A DNA stretch of 10,857 bases, from positions 1 through 10,857 of the forward strand of contig JAEOSV010000044.1 in assembly GCA_016840185.1 (NCBI GenBank), in the 5' to 3' direction. This stretch comes from Candidatus Hermodarchaeota archaeon (GTDB lineage Archaea > Asgardarchaeota > Hermodarchaeia > Hermodarchaeales > Hermodarchaeaceae). Position 1 is the first letter of the stretch. The number at the start of each line of letters is the position of its first letter. Under the pieces are notes generated by a model. That model did no database searches. It saw nothing but the letters and a program-made list of their open reading frames with translations, and was not told where the DNA came from. The translations under genes and the position numbers were made by a program. This document shows, piece by piece, positions 1 through 5,357 of the stretch.

Positions 1-198
1 GCACACGCCATGTTGTCGAAGAAAGAAGAACCCACGATTAAATGGATATAGAAGTCAACTAGCTTGTTGGTGGAACTGAATTCAGATAAGAATCCACAAA
101 ATTTGATTGGAGACCCAAGTTATCACATGCACAAAGAAATGCTACTGCTTGTAGTGTAATCATTCCCTTTGATTCTAGGCCCAACTCCCAAACTCGTA
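1..198. other. left-edge stretch without an assignable gene
   Basis: No complete gene is supported here. All three plus frames are open at the window edge for a short distance; the frame beginning at base 1 runs 16 codons to a TAG at 49-51 and reads like a charged C-terminal tail, so it could be the end of an upstream plus-strand gene, but another frame looks equally plausible. The rest is AT-rich DNA downstream of the small minus-strand gene that ends at 199. Confidence 0.3.
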
Positions 199-480
199 CT
201 ATATACCCTTTGATTTCAGTAGATCCATGAACGCAGACACAACCTTCGAATCTCCACGATATAACTTTTCTATCAATGCAAGTAGAACCTTGTCTTTCTC
301 CTCTTTGGATACAACCACCCAATACTCGTAATCTGAATCGCCAAAGTGTTCCTTTGGAAGATCTCCAATATCTTGACCTGAAATAACGAATCTGCCCTCT
401 TCATCGATTTTTGCATCTATGAACACAGATGTGCTTCCACGATGCTCAACGAGCTTGACACGTAAGGGATCTTCTTTCAA
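199..480 (-). CDS. small soluble hypothetical protein, 93 aa, TTG start
   Basis: I do not recognise a named family. The protein is acidic and soluble: a beta-rich first half (SVFIDAKIDEEGRFVISGQD), a central GDSDYEYWVVV strand and a helical C-terminus (KDKVLLALIEKLY followed by VVSAFMDLLKSKGI). The pattern of alternating hydrophobic residues and the ordered helix argue for a real folded protein. The only usable start is TTG at 478-480: a stop lies three codons upstream with no ATG or GTG between, and the TTG is preceded by a good Shine-Dalgarno match (GGTGAT) five bases away. A TATA-like box at 518-527 adds support for a separate transcript. There are no membrane segments or signal peptide. 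The function is unknown; it faces no obvious partner, since the next gene on the same strand has its own promoter and terminator. Confidence 0.65.
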   Translation of the reverse strand: MKEDPLRVKLVEHRGSTSVFIDAKIDEEGRFVISGQDIGDLPKEHFGDSDYEYWVVVSKEEKDKVLLALIEKLYRGDSKVVSAFMDLLKSKGI

Positions 481-517
481 GAGACATCACCACTGCTAAC
501 CTCTCATTGTTGATTAC

Positions 518-527
518 CTAAATAGCT
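518..527 (-). promoter_or_regulatory. TATA-like promoter of the 93-aa gene
   Basis: On the minus strand this reads GCTATTTAGG, an archaeal TATA-like element about 40 bases before the TTG start. Transcription starting about 25 bases downstream would leave a short leader that includes the GGTGAT ribosome binding site. Assigned by spacing and composition only. Confidence 0.4.
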
Positions 528-573
528 TGAGACCATAGCTCGTTGAAATGCATACGATCTACTACGTAGGAGG

Positions 574-597
574 AATAAAAAAAAGAAAAAAAAGAAG
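574..597 (-). terminator. poly-T terminator after the 59-aa membrane protein gene
   Basis: On the minus strand two runs of eight T separated by a single C lie about 20-45 bases after the stop codon of the small membrane protein gene. Intrinsic termination in archaea depends on T-rich non-template tracts without needing a hairpin, so this is a strong terminator candidate. It would keep that gene's transcription out of the 93-aa gene downstream. Confidence 0.65.
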
Positions 598-618
598 AGC
601 CCTAAGGGACGAAAGTCA

Positions 619-798
619 CTATAGGCCTGTGGTTTTGACTCCAAGGATAAACAGGAGCCATGCAACGATTAGAAGGATAACCCCGATGAGACCGAGGTAA
701 GGTACGATGAACATGAAATAGTCCACCAGGTACAGAACAATACCTATAATTCCTAACAATAGTGCAATCCAGAAGGTACTATTTTTAATTACGTTCAT
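619..798 (-). CDS. small two-helix membrane protein, 59 aa
   Basis: The product is almost entirely hydrophobic, with two predicted membrane helices (about residues 9-31 and 32-54) separated by a short turn around YFMFIVPY, and a short polar C-terminus (GVKTTGL). The start chosen is the ATG at 796-798, because an excellent ribosome binding site (AAAGGAGGGG) lies about 10 bases upstream; a longer version from a GTG at 859-861 is unlikely because the TATA box falls inside it. No enzyme motif is visible. It could be a small membrane-stress or regulatory protein, but nothing in the sequence decides this. It is a single-gene unit with its own promoter and poly-T terminator, which suggests independent and possibly strong expression. 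Confidence 0.7.
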   Translation of the reverse strand: MNVIKNSTFWIALLLGIIGIVLYLVDYFMFIVPYLGLIGVILLIVAWLLFILGVKTTGL

Positions 799-847
799 TT
801 TTGGATTTACCCCTCCTTTGGGGGTCTTTGTGTTAGGATAGCAAGTA

Positions 848-857
848 CTATTTAAAG
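848..857 (-). promoter_or_regulatory. archaeal TATA box for the 59-aa membrane protein
   Basis: The minus strand reads CTTTAAATAG, close to the archaeal TATA consensus. A start about 25 bases downstream (near 825) would give a leader of about 27 bases carrying the AAAGGAGGGG ribosome binding site. It is the best-formed TATA box in the left part of the window. Confidence 0.6.
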
Positions 858-956
858 CCACACCATGTTAAAAGGCGACGAAAAACCAACTGGAGTGTAT
901 AAGAAATTACGCGATTTTGCTTATAATCACGATTTCCATATTACAATATTTTGTTC

Positions 957-988
957 GCTTCGCTAGCTAAGCATTAAGTCATTAATGC
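957..988. repeat. two adjoining palindromes, possible operator
   Basis: Bases 957-972 form a near-perfect 16-base palindrome centred on CTAG (one mismatched pair). Bases 971-988 form a perfect inverted repeat, GCATTAA / TTAATGC, around the 4-base spacer GTCA. The two share the GC at 971-972. Such dyads upstream of a promoter are typical of dimeric regulator sites, but no second copy with the same sequence was found by eye in this window. Confidence 0.4.
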
Positions 989-1040
989 CTGCCTTCACGT
1001 GTCCATTTCCTGGATTGTTTCTATCAAAGAGTAATTGGAA

Positions 1041-1066
1041 TAATAAATACATAGAAAAATAAATAC
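1041..1066 (+). promoter_or_regulatory. probable promoter of the winged-helix membrane protein
   Basis: Two TATA-like stretches (TAATAAATAC at 1041-1050 and AAATAAATAC at 1057-1066) precede the gene. Using the second, transcription would begin near 1085-1092, only about 15-20 bases before the start codon. No Shine-Dalgarno sequence is present in the C-rich leader, so translation may be nearly leaderless. Confidence 0.4.
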
Positions 1067-1106
1067 GGTCACCCAAAGACTCGTAAGAAACCCCTACCCC
1101 CTTGTG

Positions 1107-1658
1107 ATGAAATTGACATTAGATCATAAGAACTTTGGACGGCTGACTGAAGGTTATACCCTCTATATCGGTATTGGTGTCGCCATCGCCATAGCAGGGA
1201 TTATTACGTTCGGTGTCTTGTTGTTATTGGGTTATCCTTGGTTTACGGTTCCCCTCATTTTCGTCTTCCTTGGTACTTGGATCTCAGCTACGCAATGGAG
1301 TGAGCTCGTAACGTTACGAATTGTTGCAGGATTTGTCAGCTCGATTACCCATCCAACTCGCATAACCACAGCCTCAAATCTACTCAACATGAAAAAGCAT
1401 ACGTTCGTCCATTCGCTTACAAAACTAATCACCCGTGGTGTTGTTAAAATCGATATCTTTCCTGAAGTCGATGCCTTTGGTCCCAAGGGGTGTGACCGGC
1501 CAAAATCTATACCGAATGAATTTCAACCCGACACCGTTACTCCCTTCACTTCTCCCCACCGCATTATGGCTAGTCTCCAATGGATCGGTCTTATTGGCAC
1601 AATTATTGCCATCGTATACCACATTATTGGTCTATTGCGATACCTTGGAATTATCTGA
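1107..1658 (+). CDS. membrane protein with winged-helix-like cytoplasmic domain
   Basis: I do not recognise a named family. The 183-residue product has two hydrophobic helices near the N-terminus (about residues 18-42 and 47-63), a soluble middle, and a third helix at the C-terminus (about 155-179). The part at about 69-117 looks like a winged helix: a helix (LRIVAGFVSSI), a second (RITTASNLLNM), a recognition-like helix (HTFVHSLTKLITRG) and a strand (VVKIDIF). The 'L...L..RG.VKIDI' ending is typical of archaeal winged-helix and PCI-like folds. The start is the ATG at 1107; a GTG directly before it is an alternative. It lies upstream of, and in the same direction as, the ESCRT-III pair after a 129-base gap, so it may be transcribed separately. 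A membrane-tethered winged helix next to ESCRT-III recalls ESCRT-II, whose subunits are winged-helix proteins, but that parallel is inference. Confidence 0.7.
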   Translation: MKLTLDHKNFGRLTEGYTLYIGIGVAIAIAGIITFGVLLLLGYPWFTVPLIFVFLGTWISATQWSELVTLRIVAGFVSSITHPTRITTASNLLNMKKHTFVHSLTKLITRGVVKIDIFPEVDAFGPKGCDRPKSIPNEFQPDTVTPFTSPHRIMASLQWIGLIGTIIAIVYHIIGLLRYLGII

Positions 1659-1718
1659 ACCCCCCACATAATGGTTTGAGGGTGATAGGGGTTTTGCGAA
1701 TCGATGCAAGGAACCGTG

Positions 1719-1779
1719 CCATTAAAGACTGTGAGCCCAAAAGTATAATAGGTTCGATTTGAAGGATTCACTGGAAGGT
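1719..1779 (+). promoter_or_regulatory. possible promoter and RBS of the ESCRT-III pair
   Basis: TATA-like elements occur at 1721-1727 (ATTAAAG) and 1743-1750 (GTATAATA). The first would place transcription start near 1750 and leave a leader carrying the GGAAGGT ribosome binding site at 1773-1779, nine bases from the ATG. The choice between the two boxes is uncertain, and read-through from the upstream gene is also possible. Confidence 0.35.
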
Positions 1780-1787
1780 AAACGACA

Positions 1788-2399
1788 ATGTCAGTTATAC
1801 GACGATTTACGTCATGGCTGGGCGGCGGACCCGATTTAAAAAAACTCATCTTCCGTCTCGATGTCTTCTGCCGGAAGCTCGATTTACAGCGGAAGATGCT
1901 CGAAAAAGAAGCGAGTAAAAGCCGCCAACGGGCTAAAAAATACCGGCTTGCAGGTAATATGGATGCAACACGGATGTACCTGCAACACCAGCTACGATTC
2001 CAAAAATGGGCCTTAAGTGTAGATTCCTATCGTCTACGTATTGAAGGATTACAAACCCAACTGCGTCAAAGTGAAGCCATGGGTGAAGTTGCCAAAATCC
2101 TAGGACAACTCAACTCTGCCCTCGGCGGACTCAAGAACCAAGTCAAGGTCCCCGAAGTTGCGAAACTCGTTGATCAGATTGAAGGGAACCTCCGTCACTT
2201 CGAAATGACCCAGGAAGTCGCCGAAGCCGGCATGGACCGAATGGCAGTTTCCACCGAGGTCACCGATGGTGAAGTCAAAGACGCACTGAAAGAACTCGAT
2301 TCAGAAATTGAAGTTGAAACGGGCACCTCACTTCCCGAACCCGAAAAGCGTGTCTCGGAATTAGAAAAAGAGATTGAACGATTAAAGGAGGAGGGCTAG
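1788..2399 (+). CDS. ESCRT-III subunit, Vps2/24/46 (CHMP1-like) class
   Basis: This 203-residue protein is a Snf7-family ESCRT-III subunit, which polymerises on membranes for remodelling and scission, probably in cell division or vesicle budding. A basic N-terminal segment (residues 1-20) is followed by the long hairpin helices (about 20-95), with the family hallmark GNMDATRMYLQHQLR at 57-70, where eukaryotic CHMP1 has a closely similar GNME-ARIHAEN motif. Shorter helices follow (QSEAMGEVAKILGQLNSALG, then a KVPEVAKLVDQIEGNL segment resembling the CHMP1 'ISALMDKFE' region), then an acidic linker. The C-terminal helix (189-202, ELEKEIERLKEE) resembles a MIM1 motif that docks on Vps4. There is no winged-helix tail as in CdvB. 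It lies four bases upstream of the second ESCRT-III gene, so the two are surely co-transcribed and probably co-assemble. The class call rests on my reading of the pattern, not on an alignment. Confidence 0.88.
   Translation: MSVIRRFTSWLGGGPDLKKLIFRLDVFCRKLDLQRKMLEKEASKSRQRAKKYRLAGNMDATRMYLQHQLRFQKWALSVDSYRLRIEGLQTQLRQSEAMGEVAKILGQLNSALGGLKNQVKVPEVAKLVDQIEGNLRHFEMTQEVAEAGMDRMAVSTEVTDGEVKDALKELDSEIEVETGTSLPEPEKRVSELEKEIERLKEEG
2387..2394 (+). promoter_or_regulatory. strong RBS inside the end of the first ESCRT-III gene
   Basis: GGAGGAGG lies within the last codons of the upstream ESCRT-III gene, nine bases before the ATG at 2404. It fixes the start of the second gene and couples translation of the pair. 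Confidence 0.6.
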
Positions 2400-2403
2400 A
2401 CAC

Positions 2404-3036
2404 ATGGCTAAATTCTGGGAAAAACTGTTTCCGAAAAAACCTGAACCCAAAGAAGACACAATTGCTCGTATTCACCGAGTCACTGACAAACTCGAAGTCC
2501 GTGGTCGTCAGTATGAAACGAAGGCTAAGGACTCAAAGATTAAAGCCGTCCGAAATGTTCGACGGGGTGATCGAAAGGCGGCCAAGCTCCAACTTCGTAG
2601 GCGTCAACGCTATCTCCGCAAAGCGCGATTAATTGAGCAAGAAATCGACTTAATGGAACGCGGTGTTGAAGCCATCGACCAAGCTCGTGGTGAGACAGAA
2701 GTTATCGGTGCTCTAAGAGGTATCGGAGCCGAACTTGAGAATCTCCGAGAAACTGCATCACCGGAAGTGGCCCGCGAAGTTATTCTTGAAACACAAGCCC
2801 TCATTGAAGAGGCTGAAGCCACCGAAGAAATCCTTGGTCTCGGTCTTGACGATGATGAAATGGACGCTGAAGTAGATGCTGAACTTGAGGACATCGAAAC
2901 CATGATTGCTCTCGAAGAAGCGGGGCAATTACCTTCAGTACCCGAAGGTGAAGAGGAGATCCTCGAAACCTCTGAAGAGCGACGCGAGCGTACTAAACGC
3001 GAACTTGAACGCCTGAAAAAAGAAGTCAAAGAATAG
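2404..3036 (+). CDS. ESCRT-III subunit, Vps20/32/60 (Snf7/CHMP4-like) class
   Basis: This 210-residue Snf7-family protein is the expected polymer-forming partner of the upstream subunit. It starts with a short MAKFWEKLFPKK segment comparable to the N-terminus of CHMP4/Snf7, then a strongly basic helical hairpin (about 19-98) with the class-typical DRKAAKLQLRRRQRYLRKA at 56-74, matching the 'ALQALKRKKRYEKQL' region of CHMP4. The region ETEVIGALRGIGAELENLRE (98-117) fits the next family helices. The C-terminal half is acidic, as in eukaryotic members. Residues 176-180, LPSVP, match the core of MIM2 motifs that bind the Vps4 MIT domain, and the last helix (about 198-209, KRELERLKKEVK) resembles the tail of the upstream subunit. 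It ends 11 bases from the stop of the convergent zinc-finger gene. Function is inferred from family membership. Confidence 0.88.
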   Translation: MAKFWEKLFPKKPEPKEDTIARIHRVTDKLEVRGRQYETKAKDSKIKAVRNVRRGDRKAAKLQLRRRQRYLRKARLIEQEIDLMERGVEAIDQARGETEVIGALRGIGAELENLRETASPEVAREVILETQALIEEAEATEEILGLGLDDDEMDAEVDAELEDIETMIALEEAGQLPSVPEGEEEILETSEERRERTKRELERLKKEVKE

Positions 3037-3047
3037 AACTGGTTTCG

Positions 3048-4517
3048 CTAGCCTTGACGGCGTCGCAACTCGCGAATCTGGGCTTCGACTAAGTATAGTT
3101 CTTGAGTTAGGGAACGGTACTGTTTGAAGAATTTTTCATCAGACAGTTTCCCTTCCTCGAACTGTTTCTTCAGCAACTCCATCGTTGACTCGATGCTAAA
3201 TCGCTGTTGTTCCAGCTGAAAAACAGGGTCTCTCTCAATTCCATCAGATCGCGCTGAAAATCGAGGATAATGCCCTTCAGGATAAGGATAGGGGCGAGTT
3301 ACGTCACCTTGTCTTGTTGTCTCTGTGTCCTCAGAGGAAACGGCATAGCTGATGAGTTGATCCAGTTCTTCACGCAAAGCAGTCACATCAACTTTGAGAT
3401 TTAATACACGTAACGAACCGGATGTAGTTACTAAACTATGATCCGAAAAGCTTGTCGCGAGGTTAATTGCATCTGGGGTCTCCTCTAAAACCTTGGAAGG
3501 TCCCCCAATTTTCAATTCTTCATTATCAGTTGTGATTCGAAGGCGTCGCCTTAACCGCCCCTGCAGTTCCACCTCGCTGATATCTGAAATGGCGAGGGTA
3601 TGAACGACACGTGTTTCCTTGTTGAAAAATCCCTTTCGTCCAAGGAAAAGGAGACGTCGTGAAGTAATGAACAAGATACCATTACCCATTCCTTCATTAG
3701 AATCGGTCTTGTTCAAATTCACCGGCTGAATAGCCGCAACGGGGCGCTCATCCTCCATGACAGGCAAAAACTCGATGTGGTCGTTGAAGAGCTTATGCCA
3801 TTCTGCGATTTGTGTCAGACGTGCCTCTATTGTTGCTAAGGTCACGTCTAATCCATTCACTAAATCTCGGCAGTAGGCTTGATAATCCGCAACATCTTCT
3901 TGAATTGCTTCAATTAAACCAGCCAGCAATGGAAAATCCGTGATGGTCCAACGTTCAGGTTGCATGAACCGGATTTTACTTGCGTGGTGTCGTTCGACAA
4001 CGTTTCGTGCACGAAAGAGAATACGTTCTTGGACGCTTGGTAAGTCAGTTTTCATAAGCTCAAGAAGCTCTTTTTCAACATCGGGATCATGGAGAAAACT
4101 TGCGGTACGTAATTCTCGTACTCGCCATCGTAGGATACGTAATCGGGCTGCAAACCCGGCCAGCAGTTCGTGTCCGGTCCGTAGGCGATAATAGGTGGTA
4201 CGAAATTGTCCTACAAGATCCTGCCGCATATTGTGGATGGGGACAATCTCTTCCGAACCGCAGTTTGGACACAGGTATACCCGTCGAGTTGCCATTTGGG
4301 CGGGTTCTTCACACTCGGTGCAGATCCATTCACCCTCCTCTTTCTCTTCGAGGCCATCGGGGCCACAACGGGCGCAGGTATAGAATTCGCTGAGATCTTG
4401 ACGTGAACAGGGGAGACAAAACACTTGTCCACATTCTTTGCAGTAGCGTTCAGCCATGTTGATGTGGCAGGAGGGGCAAAAACCACTGTTTTTTGGATCC
4501 ACCGCTGGCTGGGACAT
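3048..4517 (-). CDS. zinc-finger / helical / GRAM-like / steadiness-box-like protein
   Basis: This is a 489-residue multi-domain protein. Residues 14-51 hold a B-box or treble-clef-like zinc module (C14, C17, H18, C26, C29, C34, C37, C48, C51), and 66-86 a zinc ribbon (C66, C69, C83, C86). Residues 96-255 are helical and may form coiled coils. Residues 268-392 look like a GRAM/PH fold (GILFITSRRLLFLGRKGFF, then LAISDISEVEL and RRRLRITTDN), which in known families binds phosphoinositides or other lipids. After a Pro/Tyr-rich linker, residues 443-489 form a helical pair (STMELLKKQFEEGKLSDEKF, FKQYRSLTQELYLVEAQIREL) resembling the Vps23/TSG101 steadiness box; a SHOCT domain is the main alternative. 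The start is the ATG at 4515-4517; a TTG at 4542-4544 would add nine residues but sits very close to the TATA box. Its convergence on the ESCRT-III genes and the domain mix suggest a membrane-binding ESCRT adaptor (inference). Confidence 0.75.
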   Translation of the reverse strand: MSQPAVDPKNSGFCPSCHINMAERYCKECGQVFCLPCSRQDLSEFYTCARCGPDGLEEKEEGEWICTECEEPAQMATRRVYLCPNCGSEEIVPIHNMRQDLVGQFRTTYYRLRTGHELLAGFAARLRILRWRVRELRTASFLHDPDVEKELLELMKTDLPSVQERILFRARNVVERHHASKIRFMQPERWTITDFPLLAGLIEAIQEDVADYQAYCRDLVNGLDVTLATIEARLTQIAEWHKLFNDHIEFLPVMEDERPVAAIQPVNLNKTDSNEGMGNGILFITSRRLLFLGRKGFFNKETRVVHTLAISDISEVELQGRLRRRLRITTDNEELKIGGPSKVLEETPDAINLATSFSDHSLVTTSGSLRVLNLKVDVTALREELDQLISYAVSSEDTETTRQGDVTRPYPYPEGHYPRFSARSDGIERDPVFQLEQQRFSIESTMELLKKQFEEGKLSDEKFFKQYRSLTQELYLVEAQIRELRRRQG

Positions 4518-4549
4518 GAACCATTCGTCGCGAGAGCGACACAAATACT

Positions 4550-4563
4550 TTTCTTAAATCGAT
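4550..4563 (-). promoter_or_regulatory. TATA-like promoter of the zinc-finger/GRAM gene
   Basis: The minus strand carries ATCGATTTAAGAAA here, about 35-45 bases before the ATG at 4517. Initiation about 25 bases downstream would give a leader of roughly 10-15 bases. No Shine-Dalgarno sequence is seen before this ATG. Confidence 0.4.
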
Positions 4564-4572
4564 AAAACAGGC

Positions 4573-4609
4573 TTAAGTAGTCCTGAAAACGGTTTTCCTT
4601 CCGACTTAA
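4573..4609. repeat. 37-base concentric inverted repeat
   Basis: Inner arms GAAAAC and GTTTTC (4585-4590 and 4592-4597) and outer arms TTAAGT and ACTTAA (4573-4578 and 4604-4609) share one centre at 4591. About 13 of 18 positions per arm are complementary. It lies between the end of the metallophosphoesterase gene and the promoter of the zinc-finger gene, so it could be an operator or a structured 3' end. Confidence 0.5.
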
Positions 4610-4650
4610 ATCCACGAGATAGCGCGCGTAGTATGCTTGAGGGATTTGTG

Positions 4651-5340
4651 TCAAGACTTTCTGATAATTACAATTTCACGATTCAAGGGAAGGGCAACGT
4701 TGTAAACATGAACCTTACCCAACTGTGCTTTCCGTTGTCCACGGTGTGCATGTCCATGAATTGTGAGCCATGGGGAGTGACGCTTGAGAACCTCCTCAAC
4801 ACGCTGACTACCCATTTGGGCGAAATCTCTCTGTTCTTCGCCTTTCAACGTGACATACGTAGACGTGTAATGTGTTAGGAGGATTGTGTACGGGCTTATC
4901 GTCTTGGCAGTTTCGAAAAGTGAGTCAAGGGTGTCAACTCTTTTCGTGTAAAGTTCACGGATGCCTTTGATATTACGTGACTGCCAGAATGTTGGGTGAT
5001 CCAGCACACCACGACTCCCGATTATTGAAACTTGTTTGCCACGAATTGTAAACGTTTTCAGTTCGTCGTCGAGAAAGATAATGGTGTTCTGTGCTTGGGT
5101 TCGTAGTGTCTCCTTAATGGAATCATACTCATCGTTTCCAAAGCAAGCAACTATGGGACACTCAGGCTTTGCCTCTTTGAGTTTCTCCACAATTGGGGAA
5201 ATACTACGTGGATTCCCACGATTGACAAGATCCCCTGCTAAAAGAAAGAGGTCAAGTTTCGATGGGAGCTGCCTTAGCGATTTGATGAACAATCCCTGAT
5301 ATTGGGGCCAATGGATGTCGCTGGTGGCAGCAATTCGCAG
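4651..5340 (-). CDS. calcineurin-like metallophosphoesterase, apparent CTG start
   Basis: Read from CTG at 5338-5340 this is a 229-residue metallophosphoesterase beginning MRIAATSDIHWP. The two-metal motifs are complete: D8-x-H10, G36-D37 (LFLLAGDLVNRG), G68-N69-D70, H157 (LLTHYTS) and H195-G196-H197 (IHGHAH). Such enzymes hydrolyse phosphomonoesters or diesters; the substrate cannot be told. No ATG, GTG or TTG exists in frame between the upstream stop at 5422-5424 and motif I, and the first TTG (5290-5292) would delete D8 and H10. The Shine-Dalgarno AAAGGAGA (5351-5358) sits ten bases before the CTG and overlaps the stop codon of the upstream UbiA gene, so the two genes form an operon with probable translational coupling. 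A sequencing error that changed an ATG is the main alternative. Confidence 0.85.
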   Translation of the reverse strand: MRIAATSDIHWPQYQGLFIKSLRQLPSKLDLFLLAGDLVNRGNPRSISPIVEKLKEAKPECPIVACFGNDEYDSIKETLRTQAQNTIIFLDDELKTFTIRGKQVSIIGSRGVLDHPTFWQSRNIKGIRELYTKRVDTLDSLFETAKTISPYTILLTHYTSTYVTLKGEEQRDFAQMGSQRVEEVLKRHSPWLTIHGHAHRGQRKAQLGKVHVYNVALPLNREIVIIRKS

Positions 5341-5357
5341 CCTTGTTTTCTCTCCTT

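Larger units (their letters stand above)
799..1103. other. divergent intergenic region with palindromes and promoters
   Basis: This AT-rich stretch separates a minus-strand gene from a plus-strand gene, and no credible ORF or tRNA is seen in it. It holds the minus TATA box at 848-857, two adjoining palindromes at 957-972 and 971-988, and an A/T-rich promoter-like segment at 1041-1066 facing the plus-strand gene. It is best read as a divergent control region. Confidence 0.5.

Noticed and set aside
1..51. 3' end of an upstream plus-strand gene
   Set aside because: Sixteen open codons are too few, and another plus frame is equally open, so no gene is claimed.
59..322. Minus-strand 87-codon open frame at the left edge
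   Set aside because: It overlaps the better-supported 93-residue gene in another frame and has a Cys-rich, unstructured composition; no ribosome binding site or promoter favours it.
799..1103. CRISPR array, tRNA or riboswitch in the largest intergenic stretch
   Set aside because: There are no regularly spaced repeats, no cloverleaf and no recognisable aptamer core; only short palindromes and promoter-like boxes are seen.
1523..1849. Minus-strand 108-codon open frame across the gap before ESCRT-III
   Set aside because: It covers the ends of two plausible plus-strand genes, has no promoter or ribosome binding site, and its sequence lacks a folded pattern.
2610..3029. Minus-strand 139-codon open frame opposite the second ESCRT-III gene
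   Set aside because: Its Ser/Arg-rich sequence is what the antisense of a Glu-rich coiled coil gives; the plus-strand gene has clear family motifs.
1788..3036. Reading the two proteins as CdvB or as generic coiled coils
   Set aside because: Both lack the winged-helix domain of CdvB, and both have class-specific ESCRT-III helix landmarks and acidic tails that generic coiled coils would not share.
4211..4654. Minus-strand 147-codon open frame overlapping the N-terminus of the zinc-finger gene
   Set aside because: It is a frame-shifted reading of the zinc-finger gene, with no recognisable motif and no good start signal.
4633..4878. Plus-strand 81-codon open frame
   Set aside because: It is the antisense of the metallophosphoesterase C-terminus, which contains the conserved HGH motif.
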